Shown here: positions 1 through 5,258 of the stretch, piece by piece
Position numbering within the stretch: the stretch's first letter is position 1
Layout of the letters: every line of letters starts with the position of its first letter
Source: an uncultured Sutterella sp.
GTDB lineage: Bacteria > Pseudomonadota > Gammaproteobacteria > Burkholderiales > Burkholderiaceae_F
Direction: 5' to 3'
Assembly: GCA_902477615.1 (NCBI GenBank)
Contig: CABSHY010000099.1
Coordinates: 1-5,258 of the forward strand
DNA length: 5,258 nt
Notes under the pieces: generated by a model
Told to the model about the DNA's origin: nothing
The model's input: only the letters and a program-made list of their open reading frames with translations
Databases searched by the model: none
Program-made: the position numbers and the translations under genes

Positions 1-1704
1 TATATGCGTGCGGATGAAAAAAGTCCGCAAGACCGTTTGGCGTTTGTCGCTCAATCGTTTGCAACGGATGAAGCGCATGCTCAGCGCATCTATGACTACG
101 CCTCTAAACATTGGTTAAGTTTTTCCACGCCCATTTTAAGTTTCGGTCGAACGAAAAAGGGTTTGCCCGTGAGCTGTTTTCTTTCTTACATGGAAGATAG
201 CGCCGAAGGCTTGGTAGATACGCTCTCAGAAGTCAATTGGCTTTCGATGTTGGGCGGTGGCGTTGGCATTCATTTGGCCATTCGCAGTGCCGATGAAAAA
301 AGTGTCGGTGTCATGCCTCACTTAAAGGTTTACGATGCGGCCTGCTTGGCCTATCGTCAAGGTACGACCCGTCGAGGCTCTTATGCAGCCTTTTTGTCGG
401 TTGATCATCCCGATATTGTCCAATTTATTGAGATGCGCAAACCCACGGGTGACCAGAACATGCGTACGCTTAATTTGCACCATGGAATCAATATCACGGA
501 TGCTTTCATGCAAAAGATTGAAGCGAGTATGAAGGATGGTAATGCTGATGACAGCTGGCCCTTGAAGGATCCGCATTCGGGCAAAGTCGTAGAAGTGGTG
601 AGTGCAAGAGATATTTGGCAGCGCATTTTAGAGTTGCGCATGCAAACGGGCGAACCCTACTTGGTCTTCACCGACACGGCTAATCGGTCGTTACCCGAGT
701 GGCTTAAAGCGCAAGGCTTAACCATCAATGGCTCCAACCTTTGCACCGAAATCTTTTTACCCACGAGTGCCGATCGCACGGCGGTTTGCTGCTTAAGTTC
801 CGTGAACGTGGAGTACTTTGATGAGTGGAAAAAGGAAGATCGTTTTATCGATGATGTGATGATGTTCCTCGATAACGTTCTTGAGTACTTTATCGAGCAC
901 GCACCGGATCCTATTTCGCGAGCGAAATATTCGGCGCAACGAGAGCGTTCCGTAGGGTTAGGGACGTTGGGTTTGCAGGCGTATTTCCAACGCAAAGGGA
1001 TTGCGTTTGATAGTGCCATCGCAAAAGCTCTTAATCGTCGAATTTTCGAGCATATTCATCAAAAGTGTGAGCTGGCTGATCAGCGTTTGTGTGAAGAGCG
1101 GGGGCCGTGCCCTGATGCAAAAGACGCCGGCATCAAACGACGTTTTTCTCACTGGATGGCTGTGGCTCCCAATGCGTCTTCGAGTTTAATTGTTGGCAAC
1201 ACCAGTCCTTCGATTGAACCGCGACGCGCCAATGTCTACCGTCAGGATACGATTTCGGGGGCTCATATCGTCAAAAACCGTTATTTGGTTAAAGCACTCG
1301 ATGAACTTCAAATGAATACCGATGAAGTTTGGGCGGACATCATTGCGCATGACGGTAGTGTCCAACATATTGAGGCGATCCCTGAAGCTATTCGAGCCGT
1401 CTTTAAAACCGCTCAGGAGCTTGATCAACGTTGGTTGATTGAATTGGCAGCTGACCGTCAAACGTACATTGATCAGGGGCAGTCGCTTAATTTATTTTTC
1501 CCCGCCGACGTATCCATCGCTTACTTGCATGCCTGCCACTTCTTGGCTTGGAAGCGAGGGTTGAAGTCGCTTTATTATTGTCGAAGCGATAAGTTAAGAA
1601 AGGCCGATCGTGTGGGAGTGGCCATTGAACGTCGCCGCATTGAAGACGATATCAATATGCGTGAAGTCTTGGAAGATAGCACCTGTTTGGCCTGTGAAGG
1701 ATAA
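1..1704 (+). CDS. nrdA: Ribonucleoside-diphosphate reductase, large (alpha) subunit, class Ia-like, 5' partial
   Basis: The product reduces ribonucleoside diphosphates to deoxyribonucleotides in the cytoplasm, together with NrdB. Numbering from the ATG at position 4, I see the redox cysteine C58 (GLPVSC) and C262 (AVCC), which match E. coli C225 and C462. The active-site set N245, C247 and E249 lies in SNLCTEI, the radical-transfer tyrosines Y524-Y525 in SLYYC, and the C-terminal shuttle pair C561/C564 in CLAC. GTRRGSYAAF-like loop 2 and the GNTSPSIEP motif are typical of the short NrdA group. There is no ATP cone, so dATP on/off control is not expected. The ATG at 4 is probably not the true start: the codon before it (TAT) is open, and relatives have about 25-30 more residues before this point, so I treat the gene as running off the left edge. 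The stretch after GGGVG (loop 1) is unusually short. It ends 3 nt before nrdB, so the two are almost certainly co-transcribed. The family assignment is very secure. Confidence 0.96.
   Translation, partial: YMRADEKSPQDRLAFVAQSFATDEAHAQRIYDYASKHWLSFSTPILSFGRTKKGLPVSCFLSYMEDSAEGLVDTLSEVNWLSMLGGGVGIHLAIRSADEKSVGVMPHLKVYDAACLAYRQGTTRRGSYAAFLSVDHPDIVQFIEMRKPTGDQNMRTLNLHHGINITDAFMQKIEASMKDGNADDSWPLKDPHSGKVVEVVSARDIWQRILELRMQTGEPYLVFTDTANRSLPEWLKAQGLTINGSNLCTEIFLPTSADRTAVCCLSSVNVEYFDEWKKEDRFIDDVMMFLDNVLEYFIEHAPDPISRAKYSAQRERSVGLGTLGLQAYFQRKGIAFDSAIAKALNRRIFEHIHQKCELADQRLCEERGPCPDAKDAGIKRRFSHWMAVAPNASSSLIVGNTSPSIEPRRANVYRQDTISGAHIVKNRYLVKALDELQMNTDEVWADIIAHDGSVQHIEAIPEAIRAVFKTAQELDQRWLIELAADRQTYIDQGQSLNLFFPADVSIAYLHACHFLAWKRGLKSLYYCRSDKLRKADRVGVAIERRRIEDDINMREVLEDSTCLACEG
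1696..1701 (+). promoter_or_regulatory. Ribosome binding site of nrdB
   Basis: GAAGGA lies inside the last codons of nrdA and ends 6 nt before the ATG at 1708. The spacing is good for a Shine-Dalgarno site and supports that start. Its position within nrdA implies translational coupling of the two subunits. Confidence 0.75.
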
Positions 1705-1707
1705 AAA

Positions 1708-2691
1708 ATGGACAAGAAGAAAACCCTTTTGACGCAAAGTCGTGACTACTACAAACCCTTTGTTTATCCGTGGGCTTATGACGCTTTCATGCAGTCTGAA
1801 CAGATGCATTGGCTCTGGACTGAAGTGCCGATGGTCGAAGATGTGAAGGATTGGCGTTTGCGTTTAACGGAAGCTGAACGTGACTTTTTAACGAAGGTTT
1901 TTCGCTTCTTCACACAAGGAGACATTGATGTGAGTTCGGCTTATGTTCACACTTATTTGCCGGCTTTCCCGCAACCCGAAATTCGCATGATGCTCTCGAG
2001 CTTTGCAGCTCGAGAAGCCGTGCACGTCGCAGCGTACTCGCACTTAATTGAAACCTTAGGGATGCCAGAGGCCATCTATAACGAATTTTTAGAGTACGAA
2101 GCGATGGCCGATAAACATGACTACTTCCACGGTCTTCGAGAAGATGATGAGGAAAATCTTGCCGCCAAGATGGCAGCGTTTTCTGCTTTCACCGAAGGGA
2201 TGCAGTTATTCTCTAGCTTTGTGATGCTTTTAAACTTCACGCGCAACGGTACGATGCGAGGCATGGGGCAAATTATTGCCTGGTCAATTAACGATGAAAC
2301 GTTACACACCGAGTCAATGATCAAGCTTTTCCGAGAGTACATTACGCAAAACCCCGACATGTGGAACGATGATTTAAAGCGTACGATTTACACGATTGCC
2401 GAAAAGATGGTGGAATTGGAAGATCGCTTCATTGAGTTGGCCTTTGGTGTGAACGAAATGCAAAAACTCACGCAAGAAGATGTTAAAGCCTATATTCGTT
2501 ACATCGCTGATCGCCGTCTTATTGCCATGGGGATGAAGGGGATTTTTGGCGTCAAGCACAATCCTTTGCCTTGGGTGGATGCCATGCTGGGAGTCACGCA
2601 CACCAATTTCTTTGAAAATCGTGTGGTGGATTACGCCAAGGGCGCTTTGACGGGGGATTGGAGTGATGTTTGGGGCGGAGCCAAACACTGA
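1708..2691 (+). CDS. nrdB: Ribonucleoside-diphosphate reductase, small (beta) subunit, tyrosyl-radical type
   Basis: This subunit houses the diiron centre and the stable tyrosyl radical that starts catalysis in NrdA. The 327-aa ferritin-like protein shows the full ligand set: D72 (in QGDIDV), E103 and H106 (in REAVH), E163 (in FTEGM), and E197 and H200 (in NDETLH). Y110 lies 7 residues after E103, as E. coli Y122 does after E115. A tyrosine radical is therefore expected, rather than the phenylalanine of class Ic. Y309, 18 residues from the C-terminus, is a candidate for the flexible-tail transfer tyrosine (E. coli Y356), but I place it by position only. The length fits the compact NrdB group that pairs with short NrdA, and the protein appears complete. 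The start is set by the 3-nt gap after nrdA and by a well-spaced GAAGGA. No further + strand gene follows: transcription meets a hairpin and a convergent gene. Confidence 0.97.
   Translation: MDKKKTLLTQSRDYYKPFVYPWAYDAFMQSEQMHWLWTEVPMVEDVKDWRLRLTEAERDFLTKVFRFFTQGDIDVSSAYVHTYLPAFPQPEIRMMLSSFAAREAVHVAAYSHLIETLGMPEAIYNEFLEYEAMADKHDYFHGLREDDEENLAAKMAAFSAFTEGMQLFSSFVMLLNFTRNGTMRGMGQIIAWSINDETLHTESMIKLFREYITQNPDMWNDDLKRTIYTIAEKMVELEDRFIELAFGVNEMQKLTQEDVKAYIRYIADRRLIAMGMKGIFGVKHNPLPWVDAMLGVTHTNFFENRVVDYAKGALTGDWSDVWGGAKH
1994..2015 (+). repeat. Perfect 9-bp inverted repeat inside nrdB
   Basis: TCTCGAGCT and AGCTCGAGA are separated by the 4-nt loop TTGC, which would form a tight GC-containing hairpin in the mRNA. 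It lies just before the codon for metal ligand E103, so the sequence is also constrained by the protein. It may be a chance product of conserved residues, and no role is shown. Confidence 0.4.
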
Positions 2692-2715
2692 TTTTTCGTC
2701 AAGATAATGTCATTT

Positions 2716-2751
2716 TGTGGGCACTTTTTTGTGAATGAGAAAGTGCCCACA
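2716..2751. terminator. Convergent intergenic hairpin, probable bidirectional terminator
   Basis: TGTGGGCACTTT (2716-2727) and AAAGTGCCCACA (2740-2751) are perfect complements, giving a 12-bp stem around a 12-nt loop. The hairpin fills the 67-bp gap between the ends of nrdB and the minus-strand AlbA_2 gene, the usual place for a shared terminator. Neither strand has a clear run of T right after the stem, so it is not a textbook intrinsic terminator. It could act instead as an mRNA 3'-end stabiliser or with Rho. Confidence 0.6.
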
Positions 2752-2758
2752 CCTGTCC

Positions 2759-4243
2759 TTAATGAACCTTCCAAAAACCCTTTTGTACACTGCCGACTCT
2801 AGAAATTCGACCTTCAGTCTTTAACTGCTCCATCAAACCGCGAACGATAGCTGCGGTACTTTCCATTTTGTTGGCAAGCTTGATAATCGACAAAGAAGGG
2901 TCTTTTTCCAAAAAGCCAAGCAACTGTTCTTTTTGAGAAGAATCTCCATTTTGCACAATGGCAACGGGCTCTTCCAACGCCGGAACTGTTCCCGTTTTTA
3001 CAAAGTGCGTAATCTGCGCTTCTTCTTTGGGAGTGGGCCACCTGTCATTCGGACGATAGAGCGTAAGCTTAACTGCGGCCCCCATGTCATCGGCTAGAGG
3101 CTTAGGTAAACTCCAGATTCTCATCAGGTTAACCACACGTGGCAGGCCCGAGCCCCATTGTTCAATGAGGCCAACATATTTAAAGGCGGCAGCAATCGCA
3201 GGATTTCTAAAGAACGTGTAGCCTTCCATCAAATTTTCAACCGTGATGGACGTCGGAAGCGGTCCGGGAGAAGTAACTTCCAATCGGTCAGGTAAAATAG
3301 AAATTTTGATTGCCGCTCCGTCATAAACGTAACTGCGATGGCAAAGCGCATTCGTTAAGATTTCGCGAATCGCTTCCAGTGGGAGTTCAAAGAAATCTGT
3401 ACGAGTTTTTTCGATAATGGCAGAACGCATTTGCAAAATGCCGACAATCCAATCAAACGCTTTGTGAAATTGTTCAAAAAGCGAACCGGTATAAATTTTG
3501 CGATCCAAAAATGTTGATAAATCATTGTTGGGGTATCGAGCGCATTGGATGGCGGCAGATTGTAGGGTCGGATGCTTTCCCATTAAGAGGAAATAGGCAT
3601 GAGTCGGGAACAAAACCCCTTCGTGCTCAATCACAATTCCCCAGTTTTTCAAGTCTTGTTTTCTAAGAACTCGAACCGATTTTTCTCCGGCATTTTTTAA
3701 TGCTTCCTCGTAGAGGAAATCACAGAAGGTTTGAATGTCTTCTTCAGTGAGCGCATCAGCCCCTGGAACCATTTGTTGGTCAAAAGAGCGACGAACGCCA
3801 CTTAATTGAAGCTCTCTGAGCCAGTACTCGTCAGCCGGTCTTGTCGTACTGTTGACACGAACATACGTTCCTTTTTCTTGCCCTAACGACTTAATGTAGT
3901 AAGGCGTTTCAGATCCCGGAAACACACGCAGTTTGATCACGAGTTTATCGCCCACCGTGAGCATGTTAAAGGTGTGGGCAATGGTTGGTGTGCAGGCATC
4001 GCAAATGGCATTTGTGAGATCGTCGATAATGCGTGGAGCTTGTTCGGGGTCGACTCCGACGATTTCGTGAGTCTTGTCTTCAACACCTATAATGATTGTG
4101 CCTCCGGCAGTATTGGCAAACGCAACAATGGTACGAAGTAAATTCTTTTTGCCTGTACGATCATCAAGTTCACGTTTGAATTCCAAATTAACGGATCTAT
4201 TCTCAAACGCAAAAAGACTGGCTAGTTGTTTGGGATTTGACAT
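2759..4243 (-). CDS. AlbA_2 (Schlafen-like) and HATPase-like domain protein with C-terminal winged helix, predicted regulator
   Basis: The 494-aa soluble protein has no signal peptide or membrane segment. Residues about 11-145 form an AlbA_2/Schlafen-type domain: LEFKREL (20-26), AFANTAGGTIIIGVED (41-56), then a GTYVRV strand near 125-130. Residues about 285-395 resemble the degenerate GHKL/HATPase_c_4 domain common in these proteins, with an N-box-like stretch (E294, N298, A299, H302, R303), LEVTSPGPLP (321-330) and EQWGSGLPRV (361-370). Residues about 436-494 look like a winged helix (LANKMESTAAIVRGLMEQLKTEGRI). Family members are usually annotated as putative transcriptional regulators or ATP-binding proteins; Schlafen-type domains also occur in nucleases. 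The Glu that precedes LEFK by five residues in many relatives is Arg here (R16), while E21, E25 and D56 remain. The ATG at 4243 is preceded by a weak AGG 8 nt upstream. The gene is divergent from the uvrA-like gene across a region rich in dyads, which fits autoregulation. Its substrate and true role are unknown. Confidence 0.88.
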   Translation of the reverse strand: MSNPKQLASLFAFENRSVNLEFKRELDDRTGKKNLLRTIVAFANTAGGTIIIGVEDKTHEIVGVDPEQAPRIIDDLTNAICDACTPTIAHTFNMLTVGDKLVIKLRVFPGSETPYYIKSLGQEKGTYVRVNSTTRPADEYWLRELQLSGVRRSFDQQMVPGADALTEEDIQTFCDFLYEEALKNAGEKSVRVLRKQDLKNWGIVIEHEGVLFPTHAYFLLMGKHPTLQSAAIQCARYPNNDLSTFLDRKIYTGSLFEQFHKAFDWIVGILQMRSAIIEKTRTDFFELPLEAIREILTNALCHRSYVYDGAAIKISILPDRLEVTSPGPLPTSITVENLMEGYTFFRNPAIAAAFKYVGLIEQWGSGLPRVVNLMRIWSLPKPLADDMGAAVKLTLYRPNDRWPTPKEEAQITHFVKTGTVPALEEPVAIVQNGDSSQKEQLLGFLEKDPSLSIIKLANKMESTAAIVRGLMEQLKTEGRISRVGSVQKGFWKVH

Positions 4244-4276
4244 AATGGCAACCTAAGGATGTATTTTCTTGAGAAA

Positions 4277-4289
4277 GCCTATGTTAGGC
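4277..4289 (-). repeat. Small inverted repeat in the predicted leader of the AlbA_2 gene
   Basis: GCCTA and TAGGC are separated by 3 nt, giving a perfect 5-bp stem. It sits 33-46 nt upstream of the minus-strand ATG and touches the first CATATG dyad. It could be part of an operator or a weak leader hairpin, and being short it could be chance. Confidence 0.35.
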
Positions 4290-4326
4290 ATATGCGACAT
4301 CATATGTTTTTCACGTTAGCATATGT

Positions 4327-4355
4327 TTTTTAAAATAACATATGTTATTTGTAAA
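4327..4355 (-). promoter_or_regulatory. Candidate sigma70-type promoter of the AlbA_2 gene
   Basis: Read on the minus strand, TTTACA (4355-4350) is followed after 17 bp by TAAAAA (4332-4327), a -10 match at four of six positions. The 17-bp spacer is almost entirely the perfect palindrome, as in classic repressor-controlled promoters. The leader would be about 75 nt. TATGAT (4304-4299) is a better -10 match but has no good -35 box, so the assignment is tentative. Confidence 0.4.
4333..4350. promoter_or_regulatory. Perfect 18-bp palindrome, probable principal operator
   Basis: AAATAACATATGTTATTT is a gapless perfect palindrome and the strongest member of the dyad array. Perfect symmetry over 18 bp is very unlikely by chance in a 168-bp region, even an AT-rich one. 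It would suit a homodimeric DNA-binding protein. Confidence 0.7.
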
Positions 4356-4362
4356 ACATGTG

Positions 4363-4390
4363 TTGACATGAGTGACATGAAAGACATAAG
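4363..4390 (+). promoter_or_regulatory. Candidate sigma70 promoter of the uvrA-like gene
   Basis: A perfect -35 box TTGACA (4363-4368) is followed after 16 bp by CATAAG (4385-4390), which matches TATAAT at four positions. Transcription would start near 4397, giving a leader of only about 15 nt that still includes the ribosome binding site. The AACATGTGTT dyad overlaps the first two bases of the -35 box, so a protein bound there would block polymerase. Confidence 0.5.
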
Positions 4391-4400
4391 TGACAAACGA
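4365..4400 (+). repeat. Four-unit 9-bp direct repeat over the uvrA-like promoter
   Basis: The units are GACATGAGT, GACATGAAA, GACATAAGT and GACAAACGA, all starting with GACA at an exact 9-bp period. The first begins inside the -35 box and the last runs into the ribosome binding site. This is separate from the CATATG dyads. It may be a second binding site for an activator or repressor, or a small slippage-derived repeat. Confidence 0.6.
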
Positions 4401-4403
4401 GGT
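4399..4403 (+). promoter_or_regulatory. Ribosome binding site of the uvrA-like gene
   Basis: GAGGT ends 8 nt before the ATG at 4412. This is a standard distance and fixes that start, which also matches the N-terminus expected for UvrA-family proteins. Confidence 0.8.
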
Positions 4404-4411
4404 AAAAACAA

Positions 4412-5258
4412 ATGGTCAAGGCGATCCAAGTAAGAGGCGCTCGCGTCCACAACCTCAAAAATATTGATGTGGATATTCCGCTCAATAAAATTGTGGGCAT
4501 CGCCGGTGTTTCAGGTTCCGGTAAATCCTCCCTGGCTTTAGGCGTTCTTTATACCGAAGGTTCTCGTCGATATTTGGAAGCCCTCTCAACCTATACGCGT
4601 CGCCGTCTGACACAAGCGCCTCGTGCAGATGTTGATGAGGTCTTACATATCCCTTCTGCCTTGGCCCTTCATCAACGCCCTCAAGTCCCAGGCATTCGCA
4701 GTACCTTCGGGACGGGAACGGAACTTTTAAATTCCTTGCGTCTGATGTTTTCGAGATTGGCTTCACACCGTTGCCCCAACGGCCACTATGTTGAGCCGAC
4801 GTTAGACGTTGCTGCAGAGCGTCCTTTAATTTGTCCTGTGTGCGGCGTGAAATTTTTTGCGCCGGGAGCCGAGAGTTTGGCCTTTAATTCGCAAGGGGCG
4901 TGTCGAACCTGCGATGGAACGGGGGTTGTCAGAACGGTTGATCGAGCAACGTTAGTGCCCGATGAAACGCTCACCATTGATGAAGGGGCCGTGATGCCTT
5001 GGAAGACCTTGATGTGGTCTTTGATGACGGATGTGTGTCGTGCAATGGGAGTCAGAACCGATGTTCCTTTTAAAGATCTAACGGATAAAGAAAAAGCCAT
5101 TGTCTACGATGGGCCTGCCATTAAAAAACATATCTTCTACCATCCTAAAGGATCGAACGACGCAGCTGAGTTGGATTTCACGTACTTTAGTGCAGTACGT
5201 ACCGTCGAAAATGCTTTATCGAAAGTGAAAGATGAAGCGGGGAGGAAACGAGTTGAGC
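4412..5258 (+). CDS. UvrA2-like excinuclease ABC subunit A paralogue lacking the UvrB-binding insertion, 3' partial
   Basis: The first 282 residues are visible and the reading frame is open to the right edge. UvrA-family proteins are DNA-binding dimers with two ABC ATPase modules. The N-terminus VRGARVHNLKNIDVDIP is typical. Walker A is GVSGSGKSS (32-40), followed by LYTEGSRRYLEALSTYTRR, and the Q-loop region with IRSTFGTGTEL is at 95-105. Zinc-finger cysteines C141/C144 and C164/C167 are spaced 20 residues apart, much as in canonical UvrA. Only about 20 residues separate RCPNGH (C121) from C141, whereas canonical UvrA has over 100 there, including the UvrB-binding domain. This places it with UvrA2/class II paralogues, some of which are linked to DNA-damage or drug tolerance and may act without UvrB. 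The second ATPase module lies outside the window. Opposite-strand frames at 4482-4766 and 5100-4786 are shadows. Confidence 0.9.
   Translation, partial: MVKAIQVRGARVHNLKNIDVDIPLNKIVGIAGVSGSGKSSLALGVLYTEGSRRYLEALSTYTRRRLTQAPRADVDEVLHIPSALALHQRPQVPGIRSTFGTGTELLNSLRLMFSRLASHRCPNGHYVEPTLDVAAERPLICPVCGVKFFAPGAESLAFNSQGACRTCDGTGVVRTVDRATLVPDETLTIDEGAVMPWKTLMWSLMTDVCRAMGVRTDVPFKDLTDKEKAIVYDGPAIKKHIFYHPKGSNDAAELDFTYFSAVRTVENALSKVKDEAGRKRVE

Larger units (their letters stand above)
4286..4364. promoter_or_regulatory. Array of five dyad motifs, likely operator sites for a shared regulator
   Basis: Five related palindromic cores occur in 79 bp: GCATATGC (4288-4295), ATCATATGTT (4299-4308), AGCATATGTT (4318-4327), AACATATGTT (4337-4346) and AACATGTGTT (4355-4364). 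The consensus is AACA-N2-TGTT, and the centres are about 12, 19, 19 and 18 bp apart. The regular spacing on a similar helical face suggests cooperative binding of a dimeric regulator. The array spans the region where promoters of both divergent genes would lie. The binding protein is not identified by the sequence; the adjacent winged-helix AlbA_2 protein is the first candidate by proximity. Confidence 0.65.

Noticed and set aside
4..6. ATG at position 4 as the true start of nrdA
   Set aside because: The frame is open to the left edge, no ribosome binding site can be seen, and relatives carry about 25-30 residues before this point. The gene is more likely cut by the window edge.
657..1019. 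Minus-strand 120-codon frame within nrdA
   Set aside because: It is antisense to the highly conserved NrdA active-site region, and its translation resembles no family I know.
2814..3041. Minus-strand 75-codon frame overlapping the 3' end of the AlbA_2 gene
   Set aside because: It lies wholly inside the AlbA_2 coding region in another frame on the same strand and has no independent start signal.
4286..4364. Origin of replication or plasmid iteron cluster
   Set aside because: The dyads fall in a divergent promoter region, there is no DnaA-box pattern or rep gene nearby, and the flanking genes look chromosomal. An operator array explains them better.
4365..4400. CRISPR-like array
   Set aside because: The units are only 9 bp, contiguous and without spacers, so this is a short tandem repeat over a promoter.
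4482..5100. Minus-strand open frames of 94 and 104 codons inside the uvrA-like gene
   Set aside because: They lie antisense to a clearly homologous UvrA frame, show no recognisable domain, and are explained as shadows.

Overview
The window (5258 bp, moderate GC) carries four protein genes and one information-rich intergenic region. From left to right these are: a ribonucleotide reductase large subunit gene (nrdA, + strand, cut by the left edge); its small subunit gene (nrdB, + strand, 3 nt after nrdA); a convergent minus-strand gene for an AlbA_2/Schlafen-like plus HATPase-like protein; and, divergent from that, a UvrA-family ATPase gene (+ strand, cut by the right edge). I see no tRNA, rRNA, CRISPR array or insertion sequence.

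The organism is a bacterium. The short nrdA/nrdB proteins lack an ATP cone and resemble the compact class Ia enzymes of some Proteobacteria and phages. Together with the codon style and a UvrA2-type paralogue, they make a gut-type betaproteobacterium (for example Sutterella or Parasutterella relatives) a reasonable guess. This is taxonomic inference from remembered families and is low confidence.

Positions 1-2691 form a nrdAB operon for aerobic dNTP synthesis, and all radical-transfer and metal-ligand residues I looked for are present. A 12-bp-stem hairpin fills the 67-bp gap between nrdB and the convergent gene. Positions 2759-4243 (minus) encode a 494-aa predicted regulator-type protein: N-terminal AlbA_2 domain, central GHKL-like ATP-binding remnant, and C-terminal winged helix. 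Positions 4412-5258 begin a UvrA homologue with Walker A and zinc-finger cysteines. It lacks the insertion that in canonical UvrA binds UvrB, so it is a UvrA2-like paralogue rather than the main repair protein.

The most interesting part is the 168-bp divergent intergenic region (4244-4411). It holds five CATATG/CATGTG-centred dyads, with centres 12, 19, 19 and 18 bp apart. One is a perfect 18-bp palindrome that sits exactly in the spacer of a candidate promoter for the AlbA_2 gene. Another overlaps the TTGACA -35 box of a candidate promoter for the uvrA-like gene. Right behind it is a four-unit 9-bp direct repeat. This looks like a shared operator array that could co-regulate the AlbA_2 gene and the uvrA-like gene, possibly by the AlbA_2 protein itself. 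That pairing is the best candidate here for an undescribed regulatory system.
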